64,000 nt of DNA from Pseudomonas libanensis (GTDB lineage Bacteria; Pseudomonadota; Gammaproteobacteria; Pseudomonadales; Pseudomonadaceae): NCBI RefSeq assembly GCF_001439685.1, contig NZ_JYLH01000006.1, positions 248,001 through 312,000 of the forward strand, given 5' to 3'. Positions 20,116-29,350 of this stretch are shown piece after piece. The position numbers and the translations under genes are program-made. Under the pieces are notes generated by a model. That model saw only the letters and a list, made by a program, of their open reading frames with translations. It did no database searches and was not told the origin of the DNA. The stretch's first letter is position 1. Each line of letters begins with the position of its first letter.

Positions 20116-20424
20116 TTATGCAGTGGCTTTTGTGCAGGTCAGGCATTCGATGGAGCGATCCACCGTGGTCTTGGCTATCTCCAGCAAATGCCACACCGCC
20201 AGGATCTTCGCCCGCTCGGGGCTTTGCAGCAGCTCGCCGCAATCCAGTGCGGTGGCGGAGGCGCTGTCGAGCAGGCTGGCGGTGTAGAGCAGGGCATCTT
20301 CGAAGCTCAGGTCTTCGTTGACGCAGTGGAAGCCATGGGTGGGCAGGTAGTGGACGATGGCGCGGTTGAAGGCGGCGCGGTCTTTTGCGGGATCGCGGGG
20401 TGGATCGGGTAGGACTTTGTTCAT
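20116..20424 (-). CDS. DUF6124/DUF3077-like hypothetical protein
   Basis: A 102-residue helical protein containing LSFEDALLYTASLLDSASATALDCGELL and AKILAVWHLLEIAKTTVDRSIECL (quoted in parts), plus the opening MNKVLPDPP. This fits an abundant small family of Pseudomonas proteins of unknown function (DUF6124 or DUF3077). These genes are often present in many copies per genome and frequently have structured sequence upstream, as here. No function can be assigned. Confidence 0.75.
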   Translation of the reverse strand: MNKVLPDPPRDPAKDRAAFNRAIVHYLPTHGFHCVNEDLSFEDALLYTASLLDSASATALDCGELLQSPERAKILAVWHLLEIAKTTVDRSIECLTCTKATA

Positions 20425-20478
20425 GGTGTAGTTCCTGTCTGAATATCAAGGAGCTGACACCTTTCGCGACTAAACGAA

Positions 20479-20557
20479 GGTGGCGGCTGTACGCAGGTTA
20501 GTCGACCGGTCAGAACAGGAACCCGGCGCGCCCGAGGGCGCCCTGCGCACAGCCACC
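20479..20557 (-). repeat. Large hairpin upstream of the DUF6124-like gene
   Basis: GGTGGCGGCTGTACGCAGG (20479-20497) pairs with CCTGCGCACAGCCACC (20542-20557) with two mismatches; the loop contains a further GGCGCGCCCGAGGGCGCC-type stem. It lies about 55-130 nt upstream of the small gene on its strand, so it may form in its 5' leader. It could be a regulatory RNA structure or an interspersed repeat. Confidence 0.5.
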
Positions 20558-20698
20558 ATAAAGCTTCATGGGAGCATGTGCCTGTTCAAAATCCGGGCGA
20601 CTAAACCCGATCACTGAATTGGCAGTGACGGACCGCAGACTAGCCACCGATTCCAGCAGGCACAAGGCGGCAGGGATTGTCTAGGAAACGTCCTGCAA

Positions 20699-20730
20699 TT
20701 TAAAGGGACCCGCCCTGCTGGCCCTTTAAA
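20699..20730 (-). terminator. Probable terminator of the xyl operon
   Basis: The arms TTTAAAGGG (20699-20707) and CCCTTTAAA (20722-20730) are perfect complements with a 14-nt spacer that can pair further (GCC/GGC). It starts about 80 nt beyond the xylH stop on the minus strand. A strong uridine tract is absent, so efficiency is uncertain. Confidence 0.5.
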
Positions 20731-20810
20731 AACCATGACCAAATGCCACCAACCCCTCATTTGGAATGCAGACAAGTGTGGGAGGGGCTCCGGTGTTGGT
20801 AAGTATGGGT

Positions 20811-21947
20811 TTACCGCCGACCCGCCCGCGTGCTCACATCCACCCACACCGCCAGCACCAGAATGCTGCCCTTCACAATCATCTGCCAGTAACTGTCCAC
20901 ATCCAGCATCGACATGCCGTTATCCAGGCTGGTAATCACCAAGGCCCCGAGCAACGCGCCGTATACCGTGCCCGAGCCGCCGCGCATCGAGGTGCCGCCA
21001 ATAAAGCAGGCGGCGATGGCGTCGAGTTCGCCCATGTTGCCCGCCGACGGTGACCCGGCGGCGAGGCGCGCGGTGTTGACCAGGCCGGCGAGGGCGCACA
21101 TTACGCCCATGATGCCGAAGATCCACAGTTTCACCGCCTGCACATTGATGCCCGACAGCCGTGTGGCTTCCATATTGCTGCCCACCGCGTACACCCGCCG
21201 GCCAAAAACGGTCTGGCTGGTGACGTAGCTGAACACGCCGAGCAGCACCAGCAACAGCAGCACCGGCACCGGAATGCCGTCGTAGCTGTTGAGGGTGGTG
21301 ACAAACCCGGCGAGCACCGCGCCGATCAGCATCACGCGCAGCCCGTCACGCACCAGCGAGTGCGCGGCCAGGCCATGCAGTGCGCGGTTGCGCCGTTGTT
21401 TCCAGGTCAGAAAAAGCGTCAGCGCGAACAGCACTACACCCAGCCCTGCGCCCACCGTGTGAGGCAAGTAGCCCTGGCCCACATACACCAGCGACGGCGA
21501 CACCGGCGCGATGGTGGTGCCGCCGGTAATCCCCAGCAGAATTCCGCGAAACGCCAGCATGCCGCCCAGGCCGACAATGAACGAGGGGATGCGCAGGTAA
21601 GCGGTCATGTAGCCGTTGGCCAGGCCGATCATCAAGCCGCACAGCGCCACCAGGCTGAGGTTGGCCAGCAGCGGCACGTGATAGACCACGTCGAGAATCG
21701 CCGCCAGCCCGCCCAGCAGCCCGAGCAATGAGCCCACCGACAAATCGATCTCGCCACTGATGATCACCAGCACCATGCCGCACGCCAATATCCCGGTGAT
21801 CGACATCTGCCGCAGCAGGTTGGACAGGTTGCGCGGGGTGAGGAAGCCGCCCTCGGTCTGCCAACTGAAAAACAGCCAGATGAACGCCACGGCGATCACC
21901 AGCGCGAGCATTTTGTAGCGGGTGAAAAGGTGTTTGACCTGATTCAT
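20811..21947 (-). CDS. xylH: D-xylose ABC transporter permease XylH
   Basis: A 378-residue permease of the ribose/xylose (BPD_transp_2) family with about ten membrane helices. The signature segments are GEIDLSVGSLLGLLGGLAAI, YMTAYLRIPSFIVGLGGMLAFRG, YAVGSNMEATRLSGINV and IAACFIGGTSMRGGSGTVYGALLGAL (quoted in parts). It forms the membrane channel for XylF-bound xylose energised by XylG. Its ATG abuts the xylG stop. It ends the operon, followed by a terminator hairpin. Confidence 0.93.
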   Translation of the reverse strand: MNQVKHLFTRYKMLALVIAVAFIWLFFSWQTEGGFLTPRNLSNLLRQMSITGILACGMVLVIISGEIDLSVGSLLGLLGGLAAILDVVYHVPLLANLSLVALCGLMIGLANGYMTAYLRIPSFIVGLGGMLAFRGILLGITGGTTIAPVSPSLVYVGQGYLPHTVGAGLGVVLFALTLFLTWKQRRNRALHGLAAHSLVRDGLRVMLIGAVLAGFVTTLNSYDGIPVPVLLLLVLLGVFSYVTSQTVFGRRVYAVGSNMEATRLSGINVQAVKLWIFGIMGVMCALAGLVNTARLAAGSPSAGNMGELDAIAACFIGGTSMRGGSGTVYGALLGALVITSLDNGMSMLDVDSYWQMIVKGSILVLAVWVDVSTRAGRR

Positions 21948-23492
21948 CTACAGGGCCTTCCGATGGTTATTAGGTTGGCTGAGCGCCGCGGCGAGCACCT
22001 GTTCCTGGGTCAGGCCGGCATTGACGAAATCGCCCCGCAGCTGGCCGTCGCCCATCACCAGCACGCGGTTGGACACCCCCAGCACTTCGGCCAGCTCCGA
22101 GGAGACCATGATGATCGACACGCCTTCGGCCGCCAGCGCGCCCATCAGCTTGTAGATCTCGTACTTGGCGCCCACATCCACACCCCGCGTGGGTTCATCG
22201 AGGATCAGCACCTTGGGCTTGGCCATCAGCATTTTCGCCAGCACGGCCTTCTGCTGGTTGCCCCCGGAGAGGCTGGTGATCGGCAGGAACGGGCTGGCGG
22301 TCTTGAGGTGCATGCGTGCGATCTGCTGGTCGATGCTGCCCAGTTCGGCCTCGGCGTCGATGCGGGTCAGGTGCGCATAGCTGTCGAGCACCGCCAGGGT
22401 GATGTTATGGCCCACACCCAGGTCGGGAATGATGCCCTGGCGCTTGCGGTCCTCGGGCACCATGCACAGCCCGGCGCGGATCGACTTGAGCGGCGTGCGC
22501 GTGTCGATCAGTTGCCCGTCCAGCCACACCTCGGCGCTGTAGCGGCCGGGGTAGGCGCCGAACAGCGCTGACACCAGTTCGGTGCGCCCGGCACCTACCA
22601 GCCCTGCAATGCCGAGGATTTCGCCGCGCTTGAGCACGAAGGACACATCATCGACGCGCTTGCGCCTGGGGTTGTCGACGTCATGACAGGTGACGTGGCG
22701 CGCCTCGAAGATCACCTCGCCCACAGCATGGGGTTGGGTCGGGTAGAGGTTGCTCATCTCGCGGCCGACCATCTGCGTGATGATTTGCGCGATGTCCATG
22801 TCCGCCATGGCGGTGGTCGCGATGTGCTTGCCGTCGCGAATCACCGCGATGGTGTCGCACACCGCCGCCACTTCATCGAGCTTGTGGGAGATGTACACGC
22901 AGGCCACGCCCTTGGCCTTGAGGCCTCGGATAATATCCAGCAGCACCTCGATTTCCGAACGGGTCAACGCCGAAGACGGCTCATCAAGAATCAACAGGCG
23001 CGCCTGCTTGTTGAGGGCCTTGGCGATTTCCACCAGTTGCTGGTAGCCGCCGCCGTACTGCGACACCGGCAGCGCCACATTCATGTCCGGCACCTTCAGC
23101 TCGCGCATCAAGGCTTCGGCACGGTGCAGCATCGCCGGGTAATTCATGCGCCCGCCGGGCAGGGTCAGCTCGTGGCCCATGAAGATGTTCTCGGCCACCG
23201 ACAGGTCCGGCACCAGGGTCAGTTCCTGGTGGATGATAACGATGCCGGCCGCCTCGGTTTCGCTGATGGATTGGGCCTTGAGCGGCTGCCCATCCCAAAG
23301 GATTTCGCCCTCCCAGGTGCCGTAGGGGTAGACCGCCGACAGCACTTTCATCAAGGTGGATTTACCGGCACCGTTCTCGCCGCACAGGCCGACGCATTCC
23401 CCGGGCCTGACTTTGATATCGATGCCATTCAGCGCGTTGACACCGCCAAAGCTTTTGACGATGCCGTTCATTTGCAGCAGGTAGTCGGCCAT
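21948..23492 (-). CDS. xylG: D-xylose ABC transporter ATP-binding protein XylG
   Basis: A protein of about 514 residues with two fused ATPase modules, typical of sugar-importing ABC proteins. The first has Walker [10 protein letters not shown] and Walker [12 protein letters not shown]; the second has signature [10 protein letters not shown] and [11 protein letters not shown]. The N-terminus [18 protein letters not shown] matches the family, so ATG 23492 is preferred. A GTG at 23501, overlapping the xylF stop as GTGA, is a possible coupled start adding three residues. Confidence 0.92.
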   Translation of the reverse strand: MADYLLQMNGIVKSFGGVNALNGIDIKVRPGECVGLCGENGAGKSTLMKVLSAVYPYGTWEGEILWDGQPLKAQSISETEAAGIVIIHQELTLVPDLSVAENIFMGHELTLPGGRMNYPAMLHRAEALMRELKVPDMNVALPVSQYGGGYQQLVEIAKALNKQARLLILDEPSSALTRSEIEVLLDIIRGLKAKGVACVYISHKLDEVAAVCDTIAVIRDGKHIATTAMADMDIAQIITQMVGREMSNLYPTQPHAVGEVIFEARHVTCHDVDNPRRKRVDDVSFVLKRGEILGIAGLVGAGRTELVSALFGAYPGRYSAEVWLDGQLIDTRTPLKSIRAGLCMVPEDRKRQGIIPDLGVGHNITLAVLDSYAHLTRIDAEAELGSIDQQIARMHLKTASPFLPITSLSGGNQQKAVLAKMLMAKPKVLILDEPTRGVDVGAKYEIYKLMGALAAEGVSIIMVSSELAEVLGVSNRVLVMGDGQLRGDFVNAGLTQEQVLAAALSQPNNHRKAL

Positions 23493-23497
23493 GGCGG

Positions 23498-24499
23498 TCA
23501 CTGCCCGGCGATCTGCTCTTTGGTATAGAACCCGTCCTTTTCCAACAGGTCGATGTTGGCCTTGGTCAACGGCGTCGGGGTGAGCAGGATGGTGTCGACC
23601 TTCTTGCTGCCATTGTCATACTGCGAGCTGTAGGTGGGTTTTTCGTTGCGCGCCAGTTGCACCGAAAGCTTGGCGGCTTCGGTGGCGATCAGCTTGAGCG
23701 GCTTGTAGACGGTCATGGTCTGGGTGCCGTCGATCACGCGCTTGACTGCCGCGAGGTCGGCGTCCTGGCCGGAGATGGGCACCTTGCCCGCCAGCTTCTG
23801 CGCAGCCAGGGCCTGGATCGCGCCGCCGGCGGTGGCGTCGTTGGAAGCGACGATGGCGTCGATCTTGTTGTCATTACGGGTCAGGGCGTTTTCGACGATG
23901 CTCAAGGCTTCGGTGGGGTTCCACTCCTTGACCCACTGCTGGCCGACAACCTTGATATCGCCCTTGTCGATGGCCGGCTGCAGCACCTTCATCTGGCCTT
24001 CGCGCAGCACCTTGGCATTGTTGTCCGTCGGTGCGCCGCCGAGCAGGAAGTAATTGCCCTTGGGCGCCGCCTGCAGCACACCGTTGGCCTGCATCTCGCC
24101 GACTTTTTCGTTATCGAAGGAAATGTACGCGTCGATATCCGCGTTGAGGATCAGGCGGTCATAAGACACCACCTTGATCCCGGCCTTCTTGGCTTCGGCG
24201 ACGGCATTGGTCAGCACGGTGGCGTTGAAGGGCACGATGACGATCACATCGACGCCCCGGGAGATCAGGTTTTCAATCTGGGAAATCTGCTTCTGCTCGT
24301 TGGCATCGGCGGACTGCACGAACACCTTGGCGTCGAGTTTTTCCGCCGCCGCGACAAAGTAATCGCGGTCGCGGGACCAGCGCTCCAGGCGCAGGTCATC
24401 GATGGAAAAACCGATCTTCGGATGGGCAGGATCGGCCATCACTGGCAGGGCAAGCAGGGCCAGGGCGCTGGCGAGCAGGGTGCGTTTGAATGATTTCAT
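23498..24499 (-). CDS. xylF: Periplasmic D-xylose-binding protein XylF
   Basis: A 333-residue periplasmic binding protein of the ribose/xylose type: signal peptide [22 protein letters not shown] with cleavage near MADP, then [21 protein letters not shown] and [21 protein letters not shown] frame extended to 24604 adds an unrelated leader and is rejected. It delivers xylose to XylGH. About 100 nt separate it from xylA, still compatible with one operon. Confidence 0.92.
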   Translation of the reverse strand: MKSFKRTLLASALALLALPVMADPAHPKIGFSIDDLRLERWSRDRDYFVAAAEKLDAKVFVQSADANEQKQISQIENLISRGVDVIVIVPFNATVLTNAVAEAKKAGIKVVSYDRLILNADIDAYISFDNEKVGEMQANGVLQAAPKGNYFLLGGAPTDNNAKVLREGQMKVLQPAIDKGDIKVVGQQWVKEWNPTEALSIVENALTRNDNKIDAIVASNDATAGGAIQALAAQKLAGKVPISGQDADLAAVKRVIDGTQTMTVYKPLKLIATEAAKLSVQLARNEKPTYSSQYDNGSKKVDTILLTPTPLTKANIDLLEKDGFYTKEQIAGQ

Positions 24500-24600
24500 G
24501 GTGGTGCGTCCTTTTATTGTTGTTGGAAAGACACAGGGTGATGCGGGTAGAACTGTAGAGCGTCCCATGACGCTCTGTGCATAGATTTGTCGTGCAAATG

Positions 24601-25917
24601 TCACCGATAGATAAACCGATTCACAACCCCCTCCAGCATCTCCTGCCGACCACTCACCGCCTGCGGGTTCAGCTCCTGGGCAAACGCATGCTCAGCCAAG
24701 GACTGCAGGCTGAACTCACCCGCAAGCACCGCCTGGCCCAACGGCTGCTGCCAACCGGCATAACGCTGGTCCTTGAACTGCTGCAAGCGGTCGTCCTGCA
24801 CCATCGCTGCCGCACGCTCCAGGGCCAGGGCCAGCACATCCATGGCCGCTACATGGCCGTGGAACAGGTCCACCTCGTCCAGGCTCTGGCGCCGGACCTT
24901 GGAATCGAAGTTATAGCCGCCGTTCTTGAAGCCCCCGGCCTTGAGGATTTCATAGGTGGCCAGGGTCATTTCCTCGACGCTGTTGGGGAACTGGTCGGTG
25001 TCCCAGCCGTTCTGCGGGTCACCGCGGTTGGCGTCGATGCTGCCGAAGATCCCCAGTGACACGGCGGTGGCGATCTCATGATGAAAACTGTGCCCGGCCA
25101 ATGTCGCGTGGTTGGCCTCGATGTTCACTTTGATCTCGTGTTCCAGGCCGTACTCATGCAGGAAACCGAACACGGTGGCGCTGTCGTAATCGTACTGGTG
25201 CTTGGTCGGCTCCTGGGGCTTGGGCTCGATCAACAGGTCGCCGGTAAAGCCGATCTTGTGCTTGTGCTCCACCACCATGCGCATGAAACGTCCGAGCTGT
25301 TCACGCTCGCGCTTGAGGTCGGTGTTGAGCAGGGTTTCGTACCCCTCACGGCCGCCCCACAGCACATAGTTGGCACCCTTGAGCCGCAGCGTGGCGTTCA
25401 TCGCACTGAACACCTGGGCGGCAGCGAAGGCGAACACTTCCGGGTCCGGATTACTCGCGGCCCCAGCGGCAAAACGCGGGTTGCTGAAGCAGTTGGCGGT
25501 GCCCCATAGCAGCTTGATGCCGGTCTGTTCCTGGTGACGCTCCAGATGATCGACCATTTGTGCAAAGTGGTTGCGGTACTCCTTGAGCGAGCTGCCCTCC
25601 GGCGCCACGTCGGTGTCGTGGAAACTGTAGTAGTCGATACCCAGCTTGGAAAAAAACTCAAAGGCCGCCTCCGCCTTGCCGATTGCCAGCTCCATCGGAT
25701 CGCCAGTGCGCTGCCATGGGCGTTTGAACGTGCCCATGCCAAACATATCCGCCCCTGGCCACACAAAGGTGTGCCAGTAACAGGCGGCCATGCGCAGGTG
25801 CTCACGCATGGGTTTGCCGAGGATCAGTTTGTTGGCGTCGTAATGGCGAAAGGCGAGGGGGGATTCGCTGGCAGGGCCTTCGAAGCGAACCTTGTCGACA
25901 CCGGGGAAGTACAGCAT
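24601..25917 (-). CDS. xylA: D-xylose isomerase
   Basis: A 438-residue class II xylose isomerase converting D-xylose to D-xylulose. Catalytic and metal residues are in [12 protein letters not shown] (His), WGGREGYE (Glu), [16 protein letters not shown] (Glu/Lys), [18 protein letters not shown] (Glu/His) and [20 protein letters not shown] (Asp). It starts the xylAFGH operon. No xylulokinase gene is in the window. Its activator xylR is normally close by but is here 7.5 kb away beyond the toxin island, and a diverged copy of the first ~80 xylA codons lies at 29739-29978. Confidence 0.95.
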   Translation of the reverse strand: MLYFPGVDKVRFEGPASESPLAFRHYDANKLILGKPMREHLRMAACYWHTFVWPGADMFGMGTFKRPWQRTGDPMELAIGKAEAAFEFFSKLGIDYYSFHDTDVAPEGSSLKEYRNHFAQMVDHLERHQEQTGIKLLWGTANCFSNPRFAAGAASNPDPEVFAFAAAQVFSAMNATLRLKGANYVLWGGREGYETLLNTDLKREREQLGRFMRMVVEHKHKIGFTGDLLIEPKPQEPTKHQYDYDSATVFGFLHEYGLEHEIKVNIEANHATLAGHSFHHEIATAVSLGIFGSIDANRGDPQNGWDTDQFPNSVEEMTLATYEILKAGGFKNGGYNFDSKVRRQSLDEVDLFHGHVAAMDVLALALERAAAMVQDDRLQQFKDQRYAGWQQPLGQAVLAGEFSLQSLAEHAFAQELNPQAVSGRQEMLEGVVNRFIYR

Positions 25918-27695
25918 GGCGGTTTCCTTATTGTTCTGGGCGGTGTCTGGATACTAGCAACGGCACCTGGGGTGCTGATTATGAAAATCACCAAGGTGTA
26001 GTGCGATTTTGAGTGGGGTGTTCAGAAAGGCTCAGGGAGTACGTGATTTAGGGAAACGTCTGACTTTACGGTGGGGATATGCCTCTTCAAAGTTTGGGGT
26101 GCCAGTCATTGTCTTGATGTGAATAGGCGAGCGCGGCGAACTAAGCTGAGAATAAGGGATATAGAGATGAATAAGTCGCAAGCCTTGCTGTATACCAACG
26201 ACGTATCGCTTGAATTTTTGAGTGAGTTAAATAAGTCATCGTTCACCGAGCAAAAACGTTCGGAATTCACCAAGCAAGTTTTGGACGTGATTGATGAACA
26301 AAATGCCTACCGCAAAGCTCATCCGCCTATTGCGATTTATCGAGTGGCGGCCGAAGGCAGCCAGACGCGTAACGGTGGGGTGATTAAAAAAACCACATCG
26401 CAAATGGCATTCAAATTGGCTGATGGTTCGCAAGTGCGTGCTGCGCACAAAGGGGATTGCGTTGTATACGCCGACGGCACGACGGCGCAGATCGTGACGT
26501 GTGCGGGTGAAGCTAATAGCCATATTGCGCTTGTGGGAAGCACGCTCAGCAACGGTGACGAAATTATCAATACGCCACAAGGTTCAGTACTGCTGATTGC
26601 TCGTGAAGGCGTGCAGAAGGCAGATGATTTTTTATGAGGGATCACTAAGTGCGTTGTGTATGAGTTAGTTGTTTTTTTCGCGCTGTGCAATTGGGTAGAT
26701 AAAACTTTAAAAGAGGGGGCGTGAATGAGTGAAGGGTATTTTGTCGGTTTGGGTGATAATACAACCTGTGGCGGAAAAATTATCGAGGGCGATCCTAGAG
26801 TTAATATATATGGAGTATTCCATGCTCGCGAAGGCGACTTGGTTACTTGCGGAAAACATGAAGGTACGTACCAGATTTTGGGTGGCATTTCTCATATCGA
26901 AAGTCATGGAAAACGTGTGGCCGGCACGCTGGACAGCTTCAGCAGCTGCCCCTGTCGAGCTCGGCTTATTCCTTCGGTTTACTCCGCCACCTATGAAAAT
27001 GAGAGTTCAGAGCCGCCAATTAATCAGCGAGTTGATCAACCGAGCACATCATCTGCAAATGGCAGCCCTGTGGCGCCGCGTCGGTCTGGTTTCGCCCCGT
27101 CGGGTCGTACAGTTCCAACGGCATACAACGGCATGAATGGCCATGAGCCAGGCTTCTATATCGTGCCTAAGAGTATGACTCGCGAAGCGCTGGAGGCCAC
27201 ACTTTTTCCGACTCTCGACCCGGCTGTAATGCGCAAGTTTCAAGCACTGAACCCAAATACGAGCCACGTCAAAGCCGGCTCGATGATCGTGCTCAGCGAC
27301 CCGAACAACGGCTCCTGTACTTATCAGGAAGCGCAGCTTATGCAGGCTGCTCAACACGTCGATGCATCTCTGGATTCCCTGACGCCCGACGAGGCCGACT
27401 TTCTGTATCGCCATGGAGCTGAAATCGCTGGGTTCATCGGCCATACCTCAACCTGGTTAGGCGTCAGTGCGGTGGTGATGGAAAAGCACCTGAACAACCT
27501 GCGCGAGACGCTGCAGGCCATGGAGCGCCTGCATCAGGACAGCTATCGGCAGCACGGCCACCTTAGATCGCCGCAGTTCTTTGCTGATCGTCAGCGGCTG
27601 ATGAACCAGCTGGACGCCCATTTGCTCAACTCCACGCGCCTGCGCGGGCAGACAACTTTGGGCGATCACCCGAAGTTGAAAACGGCCCTGGGTAT
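25678..27695. repeat. Tandem unit, copy 1 (xylA 5' end, leader, PAAR-associated gene, PAAR N-terminus)
   Basis: This stretch recurs at 29739-31756 with a constant offset of 4061 bp. Identity is very high across the intergenic leader, the 156-residue gene and the first ~323 codons of the PAAR gene (a handful of substitutions, one Phe/Leu change). It is clearly lower over the first ~60 bp, inside xylA. Beyond 27695 the two copies remain alignable but diverge strongly. Confidence 0.93.
26167..26637 (+). CDS. PAAR-associated protein, copy 1
   Basis: A 156-residue soluble protein. Residues ~1-60 are helical and charged (MNKSQALLYTNDVSLEFLSEL). Residues ~75-150 form a beta-rich module (HKGDCVVYADGTTAQIVTCAG, ALVGSTLSNGDEIINTPQGS), whose GD-x-V-x-Y-DGT and ALVGS-LSNGD pattern resembles PAAR-like repeats in other Pseudomonas T6SS proteins. 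It precedes the PAAR effector gene by 87 nt in both copies, so it is probably its partner: a second spike-tip module, chaperone or adaptor. It is not an EagR-type chaperone by sequence. The ATG at 26167 is used because the frame upstream is not conserved in character. Confidence 0.7.
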   Translation: MNKSQALLYTNDVSLEFLSELNKSSFTEQKRSEFTKQVLDVIDEQNAYRKAHPPIAIYRVAAEGSQTRNGGVIKKTTSQMAFKLADGSQVRAAHKGDCVVYADGTTAQIVTCAGEANSHIALVGSTLSNGDEIINTPQGSVLLIAREGVQKADDFL

Positions 27696-28137
27696 TTCCA
27701 GCCGCAGCCTGGTGCATCACTGGGACAAGGCGGGCGGGCCGGGGCAGATTCCGGGGTATGCCGCTCATGTGGAGGCGGTTAGTCGTGCCACGAAGTATAT
27801 GAAGGCAGGGGGGTACATCGGTATAGGCCTTGGTGGGGGGGCTTCGTTGTTGGCTATTCAGCAGGTCTGCAATGGGGATTCTGGAGCAGCATGTAAAAAG
27901 GTGAAGTTTACTGAAGCAGGAAAATTTGCAGGGTCCACGTCTGGTGGTTATGTAGGTGGGGAGATAGGTAAGTACGCCAGTGGGCCTATTTGTTTGGCGC
28001 TGGGTGTTTCTACAGGCGTAGGAGGTGTTGCCTGCTTAGCGACCATAATCGGAGCTGGCGCGTGGATCGGTACTAATGTGGGTGAAAGAGGTGGCGAATA
28101 TATGGGTGAAAAAATTCATGAAATTAACCAATTATGA
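26725..28137 (+). CDS. PAAR-domain T6SS effector with hydrophobic C-terminal toxin, copy 1
   Basis: A 470-residue polymorphic effector. Residues 1-75 form a PAAR spike tip (DNTTCGGKIIEGDPRVNIYG, AREGDLVTCGKHEGTYQILGG, AGTLDSFSSCPCRARLIPS). Residues ~130-195 hold a LysM-like segment (GFYIVPKSMTREALEATLF), and residues ~230-350 are helical. The tail from ~363 has hydrophobic glycine-rich stretches (363-381 and ~420-453) flanking a polar CNGDSGAACKKVKFTEAGKF insert, suggesting a membrane-inserting or pore-forming toxin. The immunity gene overlaps the stop (ATGA) and encodes a two-helix membrane protein, which fits that. A strong AGAGGGGG site precedes the start. The toxin activity is inference. 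Confidence 0.85.
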   Translation: MSEGYFVGLGDNTTCGGKIIEGDPRVNIYGVFHAREGDLVTCGKHEGTYQILGGISHIESHGKRVAGTLDSFSSCPCRARLIPSVYSATYENESSEPPINQRVDQPSTSSANGSPVAPRRSGFAPSGRTVPTAYNGMNGHEPGFYIVPKSMTREALEATLFPTLDPAVMRKFQALNPNTSHVKAGSMIVLSDPNNGSCTYQEAQLMQAAQHVDASLDSLTPDEADFLYRHGAEIAGFIGHTSTWLGVSAVVMEKHLNNLRETLQAMERLHQDSYRQHGHLRSPQFFADRQRLMNQLDAHLLNSTRLRGQTTLGDHPKLKTALGISSRSLVHHWDKAGGPGQIPGYAAHVEAVSRATKYMKAGGYIGIGLGGGASLLAIQQVCNGDSGAACKKVKFTEAGKFAGSTSGGYVGGEIGKYASGPICLALGVSTGVGGVACLATIIGAGAWIGTNVGERGGEYMGEKIHEINQL

Positions 28138-28523
28138 CCAGTATTGACGCGTGGTCGCCCTGGGTTGCGCTAATCATAGTAGGTGCTCCAATCCTGCTAG
28201 CGATGGTGAGCTTTGTATATAGTTTGTATCTGCGCAGTCGTCATCTAGATGCCATAAAAGAGGCGTTGAAGAACAGTCATTATATCTACCTATGGGGGCC
28301 GAGCTTGGGGCGTCGGGGTTTGATTTGGTCCCTCTTGGAGATCGTAAAAATCACTGGGATGATAACAATGCCAAAAACACACATCCGTCTGGGTGATTTG
28401 GCCCCCATGGATGCTGAAAATTTTCCTCCTCGCCTCAGACGGCTTTTGAAAATTAAAGCAGTGATAATGATTGGAGGCGGAATCTGGTGGGCTGTTGTAT
28501 TTGCGCTACTGCAATTCAGGTAG
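28134..28523 (+). CDS. Membrane immunity protein 1
   Basis: A 129-residue protein with two membrane helices (WVALIIVGAPILLAMVSFVYSLYL region, 11-33; and VIMIGGGIWWAVVFALLQF, near the C-terminus). A conserved loop lies between them (KEALKNSHYIYLWGPSLGRRGLIWSLLE, given here only as KEALKNSHYIYLWGPSLGRR). It overlaps the toxin stop by 4 nt and is the only gene of this kind coupled to an intact copy-1 toxin, so it should be the cognate immunity. It belongs to the WGPS subgroup with the proteins at 28825 and 32877. Confidence 0.82.
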   Translation: MTSIDAWSPWVALIIVGAPILLAMVSFVYSLYLRSRHLDAIKEALKNSHYIYLWGPSLGRRGLIWSLLEIVKITGMITMPKTHIRLGDLAPMDAENFPPRLRRLLKIKAVIMIGGGIWWAVVFALLQFR

Positions 28524-28544
28524 CGTACTTGAACTCGCCAATTA

Positions 28545-28828
28545 TCGAAAAGATACTTTTGGCATATCTAGTAGACGCTTGCCGCATTACTGGAACAGGG
28601 AAGTTTGGTCGCGGCTCATACCCGGTATTCGGCTCGTGGAGGCGGCGAGTCGGGCTGCCTTTACAGGCCAGTGGTGCTGTCTGCCTGGCGCTAGGTATCT
28701 CTACAGGTATAGGAGGTGTTATTTGTGCTGCGGCACTGGTAGGAGCTGGTGCATGGGTGGGCACGACTGCAGGTGGAATGGGAGGGGAACTAGGTGGAGA
28801 AATCCTGTACGAGAAAACTGCACCATGA
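28545..28828 (+). pseudogene. Degenerate toxin-tail fragment A
   Basis: In one frame the stretch FGISSRRLPHYWN followed by IPGIRLVEAASRAA matches effector residues ~324-350. After a frameshift a second frame (SGAVCLALGISTGIGG, GAGAWVGTTAGGMGGELGGE) matches the last ~60 residues of the toxin tail. The middle hydrophobic segment is lost. The fragment ends in a stop overlapped by the next immunity gene as ATGA, as in intact pairs. It is a displaced, decayed toxin. Confidence 0.85.
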
Positions 28829-29217
28829 CTGAGGAGGAATTCTGGAAGTCCTGGTTCGCTTTTTTGATTCTTTGCGGTGGTCCTTTTTTGCTTGGAATTA
28901 TAAGCATTGGATACACGTTGTATCTGAGCCGCTGTCACTTGGACGCCATGAAGGACGCGTTGAAGAATAGCCGTTACATTTACTTATGGGGACCGAGTTT
29001 GGGGCGGCGGGGTGTGATTTGGTCCCTGTTGGAGATAGCTAAAATCGCAGGAATGGTGACGTGGTCGAAGGTGTATATCCGAATTGGGGATGTAAACGCT
29101 GCTGATCTTGAAAGCTTTCCACCTTACCTAAAGCGACTGCTGGTTATTGATACGGCTATGAAAGTAATTGGTTTTACTTGGCTTGTCACCGTAGCTGTAC
29201 TACTGAAGTTTAAGTAG
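28825..29217 (+). CDS. Orphan membrane immunity protein 2
   Basis: A 130-residue homologue of the immunity proteins: helix 1 around residues 11-34 (FAFLILCGGPFLLGIISIGY), conserved loop with NSRYIYLWGPSLGRRG, helix 2 near the C-terminus (FTWLVTVAVLLKF). Its toxin is only a broken tail (fragment A), so it is an orphan. The frame is intact, which suggests it is still useful against kin carrying the matching toxin. An extended frame from 28471 runs through the pseudogene and is not the real start. Confidence 0.8.
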   Translation: MTEEEFWKSWFAFLILCGGPFLLGIISIGYTLYLSRCHLDAMKDALKNSRYIYLWGPSLGRRGVIWSLLEIAKIAGMVTWSKVYIRIGDVNAADLESFPPYLKRLLVIDTAMKVIGFTWLVTVAVLLKFK

Positions 29218-29317
29218 TTGAGGGGGTGACATCCCTACTTGAAAAGCCCTCGGCGTTTCCAATTCGTAGCCTGACGCATCACTAGGTTTTAGTGGGTACG
29301 CCGATGCAAACCTCAGG

Positions 29318-29350
29318 AGTGAAAAAATTTACAAGACCAGGCAACCATGA
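29318..29350 (+). pseudogene. Residual 3' end of a toxin gene (10 codons)
   Basis: Directly before the next immunity gene, one frame reads SEKIYKTRQP and stops with ATGA overlap. This matches the last residues of the copy-2 toxin (GEKIYEAIQP). Only this stub of a third toxin tail is left; the 100 bp before it are unrecognisable. Confidence 0.7.

Larger units (their letters stand above)
20425..20810. other. 386-bp region with hairpins and terminator, no gene
   Basis: The region between the DUF6124-like start and the xylH stop contains a large hairpin (20479-20557), a second potential stem around 20585-20660, a terminator-like hairpin (20699-20730) and a decayed REP at about 20777-20795 (TGTGGGAGGGGCTCC). 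The minus-strand frame crossing 20611-20847 has no protein-like composition and is rejected as a gene. Confidence 0.6.

Noticed and set aside
24601..25917. xylA disrupted by the island
   Set aside because: The main xylA copy is full length with all catalytic residues; only the second, 80-codon copy is broken.
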